From an uncultured Bacilli bacterium (GTDB taxonomy: Bacteria > Bacillota_I > Bacilli_A > RF39 > UBA660), in contig CAKPDF010000012.1 in the NCBI GenBank assembly GCA_934148535.1, positions 1-39,807 on the forward strand: DNA of 39,807 nt. The letters run 5' to 3'. The notes below the pieces were generated by a model. The model saw nothing but the letters and a program-made list of their open reading frames with translations, was not told the origin of the DNA and made no database searches. Below, piece by piece: positions 24,905 to 33,980 of the stretch. Positions within the stretch are counted from its first letter, which is position 1. Each line of letters begins with the position of its first letter. Both the position numbers and the translations under genes were made by a program.

Positions 24905-25868
24905 ATTAATTTTAATAGAACTAAAAAAAATATTTCATAAAAAGTCAATATATGTAATATATATTTTAATATTAATCTTTGTAATATTAAATAATATTCT
25001 AATATTACAAGATAAAAGTAAAAATAATTATCTAAACGAAGCAAAGTATCAATATCAAAAAAATCTTGAATTAAAAGAAAGTTATAAAAATAAAAAATTA
25101 TCATATAATGAAAAGTTAAAATACCAAACTATATTAGAAAATATTGAATTAAATAAATATATAATAGATAATAATAAAAATATAAATGATTATAAAGCAT
25201 TAAATTATCAATTAAAAACGACCTTAGAAGATTATGAAATATTCATAATAATAATTATATTAATAACATCTTCTACAATTATATCTAATGAGTTAAAAGA
25301 AGGAACAATAAAACTTTTGTTAATAAAGCCATATACTAGAAATCAAATATTATTAAGTAAATATTTATCTATGATTATAGTAATGGTATTATCAATTATA
25401 TATTTATATTTAACCCAACTTTTAATAGGAGGATTTTATCTAGGATTTTCCTCATTGCAAGAAAAAGTCGTAATATATAACTTTCAATTAAGTACAATTA
25501 TGTGTTATAATATATTTGGATATACATTTTTGAGAATATTATTAAAATTGCCAATGCTAATACTATTAAGCACATTATCATTTTTAATAAGTATAATTAC
25601 CTCTAATAATATATTATCATTAACTATTTCCTTAATTATATATATATTTTCTGCTAGTATTAAATCTTTAGCAATTAATTATAATCTTAAAATAATGAAA
25701 TATTTGCTCACAATGAATTGGAATATAAATGAATATTTATTTGGTAAACTCTCAGAGTACAAATATTTAAATTTAACTACATCAATTATTATATGTATAA
25801 TCTATTATATATTTTTATTAGTATTATCTTTCATAATATTTAATAAAAAAGATATTAAAAATATTTAA
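24891..25868 (+). CDS. ABC-2 type transporter permease
   Basis: A 325-residue membrane protein with one N-terminal span (about 18-38), a charged extracellular-type loop of about 70 residues, and five to six further spans from about 117 to the C-terminus. NELKEGTIKLLLIKPYTRNQ is the hallmark coupling segment of ABC-2 permeases. It forms one transporter with the ATPase encoded just upstream. Confidence 0.85.
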   Translation: MLLNKLILIELKKIFHKKSIYVIYILILIFVILNNILILQDKSKNNYLNEAKYQYQKNLELKESYKNKKLSYNEKLKYQTILENIELNKYIIDNNKNINDYKALNYQLKTTLEDYEIFIIIIILITSSTIISNELKEGTIKLLLIKPYTRNQILLSKYLSMIIVMVLSIIYLYLTQLLIGGFYLGFSSLQEKVVIYNFQLSTIMCYNIFGYTFLRILLKLPMLILLSTLSFLISIITSNNILSLTISLIIYIFSASIKSLAINYNLKIMKYLLTMNWNINEYLFGKLSEYKYLNLTTSIIICIIYYIFLLVLSFIIFNKKDIKNI

Positions 25869-25884
25869 TAAGGAGTGTGATATA

Positions 25885-26523
25885 ATGCTCAAAATGATAC
25901 AAAATATGTTTGTTAAAGTAATGCCAGATTTATTACCAATAATAATTATTATTACTGTAATAGCGTGTACTCTTAGAATATCATATTTAATAAAATATAA
26001 GAAAAAGTTTGTACTTCATAAAGAAATATTTAATCTGATATTTATATTATATATAATGTGTCTATTTGAAGTAGTAACATTTCAAGATGTAAATTTTGGT
26101 ACTTCCAATTTTATACCGTTTAAAGAAATATTTAGATATAATATTGGTAGCAGATTATTTGTAAAAAATATAATAGGTAATGTATTACTATTTTTACCAT
26201 ATGGATACTTTATATCATTCTACTTAAAAAATAAAAAAATAATACCATCAATGCTATTAACATTAGTAGTATCTACAACAATTGAAATAGTACAGTTAAA
26301 TATCGGTAGAACATTTGATGTAGATGATATAATATTAAATACAGTTGGAGGTATTATAGGAAGTGGTATTTATATAATAACAGACAGTATAAAAGAAAGA
26401 TTACCAAAAATATTTAAAAATGATACAATAATAAATATATTAGTAATAATATTAATAATAGCAATAATAATGTTTTCATTTAATTTAAATATATTAAATC
26501 AATTTAGTAAAATAGTAAGGTAG
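25885..26523 (+). CDS. VanZ-like membrane protein
   Basis: A 212-residue protein with about five membrane segments. VTFQDVNFGTSNFIPFKEI, NIIGNVLLFLPYGYFIS and the acidic TFDVDDIILNTVGGIIG segment are diagnostic of the VanZ family. VanZ gives low-level teicoplanin resistance in enterococci; chromosomal VanZ-like proteins are common and mostly uncharacterised. The gene follows the ABC permease by 16 bases and may work with it in envelope-antibiotic tolerance. Confidence 0.88.
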   Translation: MLKMIQNMFVKVMPDLLPIIIIITVIACTLRISYLIKYKKKFVLHKEIFNLIFILYIMCLFEVVTFQDVNFGTSNFIPFKEIFRYNIGSRLFVKNIIGNVLLFLPYGYFISFYLKNKKIIPSMLLTLVVSTTIEIVQLNIGRTFDVDDIILNTVGGIIGSGIYIITDSIKERLPKIFKNDTIINILVIILIIAIIMFSFNLNILNQFSKIVR

Positions 26524-26531
26524 GGATTAAA

Positions 26532-26972
26532 ATGTTTGAAATAATTAATAATACAAATAAAGAAATAAAAGAAATAGAAGAATTACAAAAATATATAGAA
26601 TTTGTTACAAAAAAACAAAATATAGAAGATGCTATATTTAATATAATCTTTGTAACTAAAGAAGAAATTCATAAAATTAATAAAGAATATAGAAATGTAG
26701 ATAGACCAACAGATGTAATATCCTTTGCACTAGAAGACAACGATGATGATAAAGAAGAGCCAATAAGAGTATTAGGTGATATATATATATCTATAGATAC
26801 TGCCTATGAGCAAGCAGAGATGTATAATCATGGAAGATTAAGGGAAGTTTGCTTTTTAGCAACTCATGGAATATTACATTTATTAGGATATGACCATATG
26901 GAAGAAGAAGAAGAAAAAGTAATGTTTGCACTTCAGGAGGATTTATTAAATGAATATCAAATTACAAGGTAA
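26532..26972 (+). CDS. ybeY: endoribonuclease, rRNA maturation factor
   Basis: A 146-residue metal-dependent RNase that processes the 3' end of 16S rRNA. The HGILHLLGYDH zinc motif (His-x3-His-x5-His) is complete, and RNVDRPTDVISFALED is the family signature. It overlaps dgkA by 23 bases. The ybeY-dgkA-cdd-era-yqzL-recO order is the Bacillus one. Confidence 0.94.
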   Translation: MFEIINNTNKEIKEIEELQKYIEFVTKKQNIEDAIFNIIFVTKEEIHKINKEYRNVDRPTDVISFALEDNDDDKEEPIRVLGDIYISIDTAYEQAEMYNHGRLREVCFLATHGILHLLGYDHMEEEEEKVMFALQEDLLNEYQITR

Positions 26973-27327
26973 AAGAAGTTTTATAAAGAGTATGAAACAT
27001 GCTTTAGATGGAATTGGATATGTATCTTCCCAAGAAAGAAACTTTAAAATAGAAATCTTTTTTGGAGCTTTTTCAACTATATTAGGATTTGTTTTAAAAG
27101 TATCCTTATCAGAATGGTTGATATTAATATTAACAATATCTATGGTACTTTGTTTAGAAATAGTAAATACAGCAATTGAAAGAACTGTAGATTTAGTTAC
27201 AAAAGAATATGAAGAACTAGCTAAAATTGCTAAAGATGTAGCAGCAGCCGCTGTTCTTGTAATGAGTATGTTTTCAGTAATAATTGGAATAATTATATTT
27301 TTACCAAAGTTAATTAACATACTTTAA
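26950..27327 (+). CDS. dgkA: undecaprenol/diacylglycerol kinase
   Basis: A 125-residue membrane kinase with three spans. The catalytic segment EIVNTAIERTVDLVTKEYEE and KIAKDVAAAAVLV are characteristic; ERNFKIE lies at the first span. In Gram-positive bacteria this enzyme phosphorylates undecaprenol. The start ATG lies inside the ybeY end and has AGGAGG a few bases before it. Confidence 0.92.
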   Translation: MNIKLQGKRSFIKSMKHALDGIGYVSSQERNFKIEIFFGAFSTILGFVLKVSLSEWLILILTISMVLCLEIVNTAIERTVDLVTKEYEELAKIAKDVAAAAVLVMSMFSVIIGIIIFLPKLINIL

Positions 27328-27352
27328 TAAAATAAAAGAAAGAGGAATTTAT

Positions 27353-27739
27353 ATGAAAGAAAAATTAATTAAATTATTAGATAATAGTTATAGCCCTTAT
27401 TCAAATTTCAGAGTAAGTAGTATAGTTGTAATGAAAGATGGAAGAGAGTTTTGCGGAGTAAATGTAGAAAATGCATCATATGGAGCAGGAATATGTGCTG
27501 AAAGAAATGCAATAATACAAGCTATAGCAAATGGCTATAAAAAAGGAGATTTTGAAAAAATATATGTAATGTGTGATAATGATAAAATAGGTATGAGTTG
27601 TATGATCTGTAGACAAGTTATGCTAGAATTTTTTGAAGGTGATAAACAAGTTATTGCAATGAATCCTAAAGGAGAAACAGAAATTCATACAATTAAAGAA
27701 ATGTGCCCTTATCCATTTAATGAGGATGATTTAAAATGA
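27353..27739 (+). CDS. cdd: cytidine deaminase
   Basis: A 128-residue zinc enzyme converting cytidine and deoxycytidine to uridine forms. The zinc motif is split as usual: CAERNAI and SCMICRQVMLEF (the common form is PCxxCRQ, so the proline is replaced by serine). SYSPYSNFRV and NVENASYGAG bind the substrate. It overlaps era by 4 bases. Confidence 0.92.
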   Translation: MKEKLIKLLDNSYSPYSNFRVSSIVVMKDGREFCGVNVENASYGAGICAERNAIIQAIANGYKKGDFEKIYVMCDNDKIGMSCMICRQVMLEFFEGDKQVIAMNPKGETEIHTIKEMCPYPFNEDDLK

Positions 27740-28629
27740 AAAGTGGATATGTAACAATAGTAGGAAGACCTAACGTAGGAAAAAGTACACTCCTAAATTC
27801 AATAATGGAAAGAAAAATAGCAATAACATCAGACGTAAGAGGAACAACCAGAAATCTAATAGAGGGAATATATACTAAAGATGATATTCAAATAATATTT
27901 GTAGATACCCCAGGAATACATAAACCTCAAAATAAATTAGGTAGAATTTTAAATGAGCAAGCGTATGTAATGCTTGATAATGTAGATTTGGTATTATTTG
28001 TAGTAGATGTCACTCAAAAATTTGGAACTGGAGATAAATTTATATTAGATAAATTAAAAGAAAATAATAGTAAAGTAATACTAATTTTAAATAAAATAGA
28101 TAAAATTAAGTATGAAGAACTATTACCACTAATAAATGAATACAAAGATTTATATAACTTTGAAGAAATAATTCCACTATCAGCAACTAAAAATAAAAAT
28201 ATAGATGATTTAATTAAAACAATATCTAAATATTTAACAGATACCATTGCCTACTATGATGAAGATACAGTAACAAATGTCAGCGTTAATTTTGAAGTAG
28301 GGGAATTAATAAGAGAAAAAATATTAAATCTTACTAAAGATGAAATACCACACTCAGTTACAGTATTAGTAAATAGTATTGAAGAAGATAAAAACAACAT
28401 TTCCATTTCAGCAGATATTATAGTAGATAGAGAAAGTGTAAAGAAAATAATAGTAGGAAAAAATGGACAAATGATAAAAGAAATAGGAATAAAGTCAAGA
28501 GTTGATATTGAAGAACTATTAGACAAAAAAGTTTATTTAGACTTATTTGTAAAAGTAGTACCAAATTGGAAAGAGAAAGATAGATTTTTAAATCAAATAG
28601 GGTATGAAGATTTTAATAAAAATATATAA
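27736..28629 (+). CDS. era: ribosome-assembly GTPase Era
   Basis: A 297-residue GTPase that binds the 3' end of 16S rRNA during 30S assembly. G domain: GRPNVGKSTLLN (G1), TTRN (G2), DTPGI (G3), NKID (G4) and SATK (G5). The C-terminal KH domain includes VGKNGQMIKEIGIKSR. The start overlaps the cdd stop (ATGA). Confidence 0.95.
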   Translation: MKSGYVTIVGRPNVGKSTLLNSIMERKIAITSDVRGTTRNLIEGIYTKDDIQIIFVDTPGIHKPQNKLGRILNEQAYVMLDNVDLVLFVVDVTQKFGTGDKFILDKLKENNSKVILILNKIDKIKYEELLPLINEYKDLYNFEEIIPLSATKNKNIDDLIKTISKYLTDTIAYYDEDTVTNVSVNFEVGELIREKILNLTKDEIPHSVTVLVNSIEEDKNNISISADIIVDRESVKKIIVGKNGQMIKEIGIKSRVDIEELLDKKVYLDLFVKVVPNWKEKDRFLNQIGYEDFNKNI

Positions 28630-28681
28630 TATGCTGTATAAAAAAATAAAAAAATCCCCAATATAGAAATAGGTGATAACA

Positions 28682-28789
28682 ATGAATAAAAATGATATAT
28701 GGCAGTTATTTAAAACTACTGGGAAAATAGAATATTATATAAAATATAAAAATATGCAGAATGATGAAGTAATTAAAGAAAATGATTAA
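28682..28789 (+). CDS. yqzL: YqzL-family small protein
   Basis: A 35-residue ORF with AGGTGA before the ATG, beginning MNKNDIWQLFKTTGKIEYYI. A Trp-xx-Phe-xx-TG-x-(I/V) pattern and location between era and recO are those of Bacillus YqzL, a conserved protein of unknown role. The stop overlaps recO by 8 bases. Confidence 0.78.
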   Translation: MNKNDIWQLFKTTGKIEYYIKYKNMQNDEVIKEND

Positions 28790-29516
28790 AAAAGTAGAAG
28801 GAATAATAGTAAGTGAAGTAGATTATAAAGAAAGTAGCAAAATAATAAACATCTTAACAAAAGAAGATGGCTTAATAGGTGTTTTAGCAAAAGGTGCTAA
28901 AAGAATGAAAAGTCAAATTAGCAGTACCTCTACAAAATTAACATATGCTAGTTTTCATTTAAATTGGTTTGAAAACAGAATGCCATCATTAATAGAAGTA
29001 GATGTAATAGATAAATTTAAAAATATCAAAAAAGATTTAACAAAAATGAGCTATTCTCTATTTCTATTAGAGTTATCACAAAATGTATACAAACATGAAA
29101 ACGATAATAATATTTATAATCTATTAATATCAAGCTTAAAAAAAATAGATGAAAATTTTGATCCAGAAATAATAACTAATATATTAGAATTAAAATTACT
29201 AGAATACCTTGGTATAAAACCTGTAATAGATAAATGTGTTATATGCTCTTCTACCAAAGATATAATAACAATATCTAGCTACAAAGGTGGATATATTTGC
29301 AAAAATTGTCTAAATAATGATAATATAGTTTCTCCAAAAACAATAAAATTAATAAGAATGTTTTACTATGTAGATATATCAAAAATAACCAAATTAGAAA
29401 TATCAGAAAATATAAAACAAGAAATAAATAATTTCATAGATGATTATTACGAAAGATACTCAGGATTATATTTAAAAAGTAAAATGTTTTTAAGTGAATT
29501 AAAGAAAGTAGGTTAG
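28782..29516 (+). CDS. recO: DNA repair protein RecO
   Basis: A 244-residue recombination mediator that helps load RecA onto SSB-coated DNA with RecR. The N-terminal OB fold (VEGIIVSEVDYKESSKIINI, LIGVLAKGAKR) and the C-terminal four-Cys zinc site (CVIC and CKNC) are present. It is the last gene of the era cluster. Confidence 0.93.
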   Translation: MIKKVEGIIVSEVDYKESSKIINILTKEDGLIGVLAKGAKRMKSQISSTSTKLTYASFHLNWFENRMPSLIEVDVIDKFKNIKKDLTKMSYSLFLLELSQNVYKHENDNNIYNLLISSLKKIDENFDPEIITNILELKLLEYLGIKPVIDKCVICSSTKDIITISSYKGGYICKNCLNNDNIVSPKTIKLIRMFYYVDISKITKLEISENIKQEINNFIDDYYERYSGLYLKSKMFLSELKKVG

Positions 29517-29518
29517 TT

Positions 29519-29959
29519 ATGGAAAAATATAAATATATAATAATTCCTCTTGTAGCAGTAGCAATATGTCAAATATTAAAATTTCTAATAGAAATAATAA
29601 CTAATAAAAAAGTAAGTATTATAAGATTATTAGATGGAGCAGGAGGCTTACCTTCCTCTCATAGCACTTTAACCTCATGCTTAACAACATTAATAGGTTT
29701 AAATATGGGATTTGCGTCTCCAATCTTTGCTTTATCAACAGTATTTACCTTAATAGTAATGTATGACGCTATGGGAATTAGATATGAAACAGAAAAACAA
29801 GCCAAAGTAATAAATAAGATAACAAAACAAATAAAATTAGATAACTTAAACTCTGAATTAAAAAACTTAAAAGAAGAAGTAGGTCATAAACCAATAGAAG
29901 TATTCTGTGGCCTTATATTAGGAATAATACTAGGTATTATAGGCAATAATATTATTTAA
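29519..29959 (+). CDS. divergent PAP2-family membrane protein (YuiD-like)
   Basis: A 146-residue membrane protein with the motif GGLPSSHS near residues 41-48, MYDAMGIRYETEKQA and the closing GHKPIEVFCGLILGI. These are the signatures of the divergent PAP2 (YuiD) group, whose substrate is unknown. It starts 2 bases after recO. Confidence 0.88.
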   Translation: MEKYKYIIIPLVAVAICQILKFLIEIITNKKVSIIRLLDGAGGLPSSHSTLTSCLTTLIGLNMGFASPIFALSTVFTLIVMYDAMGIRYETEKQAKVINKITKQIKLDNLNSELKNLKEEVGHKPIEVFCGLILGIILGIIGNNII

Positions 29960-30046
29960 TCTCTATTGTTTGATATTAACTTTTAAGTAATATTACAATA
30001 ATAGCTATGTATTGTAACAAAAAAATAAAGAAAAACACTAAAACCC

Positions 30047-30074
30047 TTGTATTTTAAAATATTTATGCTATAAT
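30047..30074 (+). promoter_or_regulatory. rplS promoter
   Basis: TTGTAT (30047-30052), 16 nt, TATAAT (30069-30074) with a TGn extension. Confidence 0.65.
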
Positions 30075-30080
30075 TAAGTA

Positions 30081-30130
30081 CGTGGCAATTCGCTGGATAT
30101 AGATCTATAATTGTATAAACACATAAAATT
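30081..30130 (+). ncRNA. L19 leader-like 5' UTR element
   Basis: The ~70-nt transcript leader before rplS includes GTGGCAATTCGCTGG, a TATAGATCTATA palindrome and TTGTATAAACACA. These recall the ribosomal protein leader found before rplS in Bacillales, expected to let L19 repress its own synthesis. The assignment is from memory of the consensus and position, not from a covariance search. Confidence 0.5.
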
Positions 30131-30150
30131 CAAAGAAAAGGAGTGTTATT

Positions 30151-30507
30151 ATGGCAAAGAATTTAATCGAACAAATAACAGAAAAACAATTAAGAAATGA
30201 CTTACCAGAATTCAGAGTAGGTTATACTGTAATCGTTGGTTGTAAAATTAAAGATACAAGAAACGGTAAAGAAGTAGAAAGAATTCAAGATTTCGAAGGA
30301 GTTGTAATTTCACGTAAAGGAACAGGAATTTCTGAAACATTCACTGTAAGAAAAGTTATCAGTGGTATTGGAGTAGAGAAAACTTTCCCTGTAAACAGTC
30401 CTAATGTTGCCTATGTAAAAGTAACTAAGAGAGGAAAAGTAAGACGTGCTAAATTATATTTCTTAAGAGAAAGAAAAAGTCAATATAAGATTAAAGAACA
30501 AAGATAG
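30151..30507 (+). CDS. rplS: 50S ribosomal protein L19
   Basis: A 118-residue ribosomal protein. LPEFRVGYTVIVGCKI, EGVVISRKGTGISETFTVRK, GVEKTFPVNSPNV and RRAKLYFLRERK are the L19 signatures in order. It has AAAGGAG before the ATG, its own promoter and leader, and a terminator that begins at its stop codon. The usual trmD-rplS pairing is absent here. Confidence 0.96.
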   Translation: MAKNLIEQITEKQLRNDLPEFRVGYTVIVGCKIKDTRNGKEVERIQDFEGVVISRKGTGISETFTVRKVISGIGVEKTFPVNSPNVAYVKVTKRGKVRRAKLYFLRERKSQYKIKEQR

Positions 30508-30526
30508 TAGAAATACTGTCTTTTTT
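30501..30526 (+). terminator. rplS terminator
   Basis: AAGATAGTA / TACTGTCTT (9 bp, one G-U) with loop GAAA, followed by a T run; the stop codon lies in the stem. Confidence 0.8.
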
Positions 30527-30546
30527 CTATAGAATAGGAGGTAAAA

Positions 30547-30981
30547 ATGAAAACGATAAAACATACCCATATAGGAGCATATGCAATAATAATTAATAAC
30601 AATAAAATTGCCCTAATAAAAAAAGCAACTGGTGCTTATACTGGAAAATATGATTTGCCAGGAGGAGGTATAGAACATACAGAAACACCATTACAAGCAT
30701 TACATAGAGAATGCAAAGAAGAAATAGATGCTACAGTAATTAAAGAAAAATTATTAGATGTAACAAGTGTAAATGTAACTTGGAATATTAAAGAAAACTT
30801 AGAAGAAGATTTACATCATATAGGAATATTATATGAAGTAAAAATAAAAGAAACAAAACTAAAAGATACACCAGATGGAATAGATTCAAATGGAGGATTA
30901 TGGATTGACATAGATAAGTTGTCTCAAGAAAATACATCTCCATTAGTTTGGTATAGTTTAAAATTATTAGGGTATATTTAA
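30547..30981 (+). CDS. Nudix hydrolase
   Basis: A 144-residue protein with the Nudix box GGGIEHTETPLQALHRECKE-E. It hydrolyses a nucleoside-diphosphate-linked substrate, which cannot be named from the sequence. AGGAGG lies before the ATG, and a terminator overlaps the end. Confidence 0.88.
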   Translation: MKTIKHTHIGAYAIIINNNKIALIKKATGAYTGKYDLPGGGIEHTETPLQALHRECKEEIDATVIKEKLLDVTSVNVTWNIKENLEEDLHHIGILYEVKIKETKLKDTPDGIDSNGGLWIDIDKLSQENTSPLVWYSLKLLGYI

Positions 30982-31000
30982 TTTATCCCTAGTTTTTTTT
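30966..31000 (+). terminator. terminator of the Nudix gene
   Basis: ATTAGGG / CCCTAGT (7 bp, one G-U) with a 14-nt loop, then TTTTTTTT. Confidence 0.65.
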
Positions 31001-31040
31001 AAACTTTTCTGTTATTATTATATATGGAAAGAGTGATATT

Positions 31041-31841
31041 ATGAGAAAATTAATATTAATCGACAGTGATGGCACTTTAAGAAAAACAAATGGAGACATA
31101 ACTGAAAATACTAAAAAAAATATCAAAAAATTAATAGAACTAGGAAACTATGTCGTAATCTGTACCGGAAGACCAAGATACCATACTAGAAAAATAGCAA
31201 AGATAATTTCATCTTCTAAAATAATGATATGTTCTAATGGTTCAGAAATATATGACTTAGAAAATAACAAAGTAATAAATGAATTAACTATAGATAATGA
31301 GGTTGCATATAAAATATTAAAATATTGTTACAAAGAAGATATAAGAATGACCTTAACAATAGAAGAAGATGAATATGTAACAAAAGATATAAGAAGAGAT
31401 AATCAAATATTACTATCTCAAAGTAATTATGAAGACGTATTAAAAAATAAAAAAATTAAACAATGTCTATTTACTTCCAATAGCATAGAAGTACTAAAAA
31501 AGCTAAAAAATTATCTTCAAGATTTTAATGAAATAAAAATATTAAATGAAATAGATAGAAATAAAGAAGACCAAGAAAAATGGCTGACAATAGGTAATGT
31601 TGAAACATCTAAAGGGTATGCTTTAAAAGAATTGGCAAATTATTTAGATATACCTAATACAGATACAATAGCAATAGGTAATGATTATAATGATTTATCT
31701 ATGTTTCATGAATGTGGTTACAGTGTTGCTGTAGAAAATGCAAGTGAAGATTTAAAAGAGTTAGTAGATTATGTAACTAAATCAAATGATGAAGAGGGAG
31801 TTTCTTTATTTTTAGAAAAATTAATTAATAAAGAAATATAA
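31041..31841 (+). CDS. HAD-superfamily hydrolase, Cof type
   Basis: A 266-residue phosphatase-like protein. Motif I is DSDGTL (D8, D10), motif II is CTGRP, the cap domain covers about residues 85-185, SKGYAL marks the lysine region, and GNDYNDLSMF is motif IV. Cof-type HADs act on small sugar or cofactor phosphates. Confidence 0.88.
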   Translation: MRKLILIDSDGTLRKTNGDITENTKKNIKKLIELGNYVVICTGRPRYHTRKIAKIISSSKIMICSNGSEIYDLENNKVINELTIDNEVAYKILKYCYKEDIRMTLTIEEDEYVTKDIRRDNQILLSQSNYEDVLKNKKIKQCLFTSNSIEVLKKLKNYLQDFNEIKILNEIDRNKEDQEKWLTIGNVETSKGYALKELANYLDIPNTDTIAIGNDYNDLSMFHECGYSVAVENASEDLKELVDYVTKSNDEEGVSLFLEKLINKEI

Positions 31842-31851
31842 TTTAATAGAA

Positions 31852-31880
31852 TTGACATATTAATGTATTAGTTATATACT
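31852..31880 (+). promoter_or_regulatory. lepB promoter
   Basis: TTGACA (31852-31857), 17 nt, TATACT (31875-31880): close to the sigma-A consensus. Confidence 0.75.
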
Positions 31881-31907
31881 AATAGCTTCTAAGAAAGGGG
31901 ATTATTA

Positions 31908-32435
31908 ATGAAAGAAATTATTAAAGAATGGGGAAGTTATCTTTTAATAATAATAGTAATAGTATTATTAAGAAAATATATAATAACACCAGTAATAGTA
32001 AAAGGTACATCTATGGAACCGAATTTAGAAAATAATCAAATATTATTACTAAGTAAAATATCATATAAACTAACAGATATTAAAAGATTTGACATAGTAG
32101 TAATACAAGAAGATAATGATTATATAATTAAAAGAGTAATAGGACTACCAGGAGAAACATTAGAATATCAAGATAATAAGTTATATATAAATGATAAAGA
32201 AATAAGTGATCCTTATGCTAAAAATAAAACAACAGATTTTGATGTAGAAGATATATGTGAAATAAGAAATGATAACTGCACTATGATAATCCCTGAAGAT
32301 AAATATATAGTTTTAGGAGATAATAGAAAAGTATCAGCAGATTCTAGATCAAAAGGTTTAATCAATAAAAGTGAAATAGCAGGTAAAGTAGTATTTAGAC
32401 TATGGCCTCTAAATAAAATAAAAGTAATTAAATAA
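31908..32435 (+). CDS. lepB: signal peptidase I
   Basis: A 175-residue membrane peptidase of the Ser-Lys type. One membrane segment at about 10-28, catalytic S35 in GTSMEP and K75 in KRVIGLPGE, then GDNRKVSADSR. It removes ordinary Sec signal peptides and contrasts with the Ser-His SipW-type enzyme at 11297. It has its own promoter and terminator. Confidence 0.93.
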   Translation: MKEIIKEWGSYLLIIIVIVLLRKYIITPVIVKGTSMEPNLENNQILLLSKISYKLTDIKRFDIVVIQEDNDYIIKRVIGLPGETLEYQDNKLYINDKEISDPYAKNKTTDFDVEDICEIRNDNCTMIIPEDKYIVLGDNRKVSADSRSKGLINKSEIAGKVVFRLWPLNKIKVIK

Positions 32436-32462
32436 ATCCTAATATTAATAGGATTTTTTTCT
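32435..32462 (+). terminator. lepB terminator
   Basis: AATCCTA / TAGGATT with a 7-nt loop, then TTTTT. Confidence 0.8.
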
Positions 32463-32470
32463 TCGTTATA

Positions 32471-32499
32471 TTGCTATAAATATTATTTAATGCTACAAT
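32471..32499 (+). promoter_or_regulatory. promoter of the ASCH gene cluster
   Basis: TTGCTA (32471-32476), 17 nt, TACAAT (32494-32499) with a TGn extension. Confidence 0.6.
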
Positions 32500-32520
32500 T
32501 ATGAAAAGGAATGATTAAGT

Positions 32521-32859
32521 ATGATAATAAATATGAAGTTAAATAATGATCCATTTAATAGAATTAAAAATGGAAGTAAAACCATAGAATTGAGATTAAA
32601 TGATGAAAAAAGAAGTAAATTAAAAGTAAATGATTTTATAGAGTTTACTAATGTTGAAACAAATGAGAAAATGCTTACAGAAATTATGGAATTATATAAA
32701 TATGATTCATTTGCTAAATTGTATGAAAATTTTGATAAAGTATCTTTAGGTTATTCTGAAAATGACATAGCAGATCCAAACGATATGTTAGAATATTATC
32801 CAAAGGAATTACAAGATAAATATGGAGTATTAGGTATCAAAATTAAAGTTAAAAAATAA
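32521..32859 (+). CDS. ASCH-domain protein
   Basis: A 112-residue single-domain protein. IKNGSKTIELRLNDEKR and LKVNDFIEFTN are the conserved ASCH core, with the final YGVLGIKI strand. ASCH domains belong to the PUA-like fold and bind RNA or modified bases; no catalytic activity can be read off. It is one of three ASCH proteins within 2.6 kb. Confidence 0.85.
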   Translation: MIINMKLNNDPFNRIKNGSKTIELRLNDEKRSKLKVNDFIEFTNVETNEKMLTEIMELYKYDSFAKLYENFDKVSLGYSENDIADPNDMLEYYPKELQDKYGVLGIKIKVKK

Positions 32860-32949
32860 TTAATAGTAAATTACAATACATAACTAATAATATATAAATT
32901 TAAATATAAATATCAATCAAATAATAAATCAGATTATGGAGATGATAAT

Positions 32950-33582
32950 ATGTCTAAAATAATTAAAATTAAAAATAATAATTCTGAAAAATTAGAAGAA
33001 ATAGCAAGCCTTATTAATAATAATAAAGTGATAGTATTTCCAACAGAAACTGTGTATGGAATAGGAACTAATGGACTAGATAGAAATGCAATAGAAAAAT
33101 TATACAAAATAAAAGAGAGGACATTTAGCAAGCCTATTACATTATTAGTTTCAAGTTATGAAATGATTTGTTCTGTAGCAAACATAATTTCTCCGTTAGA
33201 GAAAAAAATAATATCAAATTTCTTTCCCGGACCAGTAACATTAATTTTAAATAAGAAGAAAATAGTTCCAAATATATTGACAGCAAATACAGATACGGTA
33301 GGGGTAAGAATGCCCGATAATGAATTAATATTAAAACTAATAGAATATTGTAAAGTGCCAATAGCAACCTCATCAGCAAATATTTCTGGATTTCCAGCTA
33401 GTATTGATGTAGAAGATATATACAATTGTTTTAAAGATAAAGTTGATTTATATATAGATGGTGGAAAAAGTAGAATAGGGGTTCCTTCAACTGTGGTAAA
33501 AGTAGAAAATAATGATATAAAAATATTAAGGGAAGGAATAATTACAAAAAAAGATATATTAGCTAGAATAAAAGATAATTAA
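32950..33582 (+). CDS. tsaC: L-threonylcarbamoyladenylate synthase
   Basis: A 210-residue Sua5/YrdC/YwlC-type enzyme that makes threonylcarbamoyl-AMP for the t6A modification of ANN-decoding tRNAs. VFPTETVYGIGTNGLDRNAI, KIKERTFSKPITLLVSS, FPGPVTLIL, TVGVRMPDNELI and TSSANISG are the family motifs. It lacks the extra Sua5 domain. A housekeeping gene set among accessory ones. Confidence 0.9.
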   Translation: MSKIIKIKNNNSEKLEEIASLINNNKVIVFPTETVYGIGTNGLDRNAIEKLYKIKERTFSKPITLLVSSYEMICSVANIISPLEKKIISNFFPGPVTLILNKKKIVPNILTANTDTVGVRMPDNELILKLIEYCKVPIATSSANISGFPASIDVEDIYNCFKDKVDLYIDGGKSRIGVPSTVVKVENNDIKILREGIITKKDILARIKDN

Positions 33583-33621
33583 TTATATATATAATAATAA
33601 AATTATAATTGGAGGTATTTT

Positions 33622-33957
33622 ATGATAAAAAATTATAAAGTAATAACCCTATGTGGTTCAACTAAATTTAAAGATGCTTTTTTAAAAGCACAAAAAGATT
33701 TAACATTAAAAGGTAATATAGTAATTTCAGTAGGTTTATTTGGCCATTCTGGAGATTCAGAGGTATGGGATAATATGGATGAAGGAACACTTACTAAAAC
33801 AAAGAAAATGTTAGATGACATGCATAAAAGAAAAATAGATATGTCTGATGAAATATTTGTTATAAACGTAGATGGATATATAGGAGAAAGTACTAAATCA
33901 GAAATAGAATATGCTAAAAAAACTGGAAAGAAAATAAATTATTTAGAAAAAATATAA
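33622..33957 (+). CDS. nucleoside 2-deoxyribosyltransferase-like protein
   Basis: A 111-residue protein with CGSTKFKDAF at the N-terminus and NVDGYIGESTKSEIEYAKK near the C-terminus. This two-part pattern is that of small nucleoside 2-deoxyribosyltransferase-like (Rossmann-type) proteins common in Clostridia; the Glu of GES-T would be the catalytic residue. Substrate unknown. It lies between tsaC and two ASCH genes. GGAGG precedes the ATG. Confidence 0.7.
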   Translation: MIKNYKVITLCGSTKFKDAFLKAQKDLTLKGNIVISVGLFGHSGDSEVWDNMDEGTLTKTKKMLDDMHKRKIDMSDEIFVINVDGYIGESTKSEIEYAKKTGKKINYLEKI

Positions 33958-33980
33958 AAATAGAAAGATGGTTTGATAGT

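Noticed and set aside
29960..30046. Riboswitch before rplS
   Set aside because: The stretch before the promoter has no conserved aptamer-like core; the leader element after the promoter fits a ribosomal-protein leader better.
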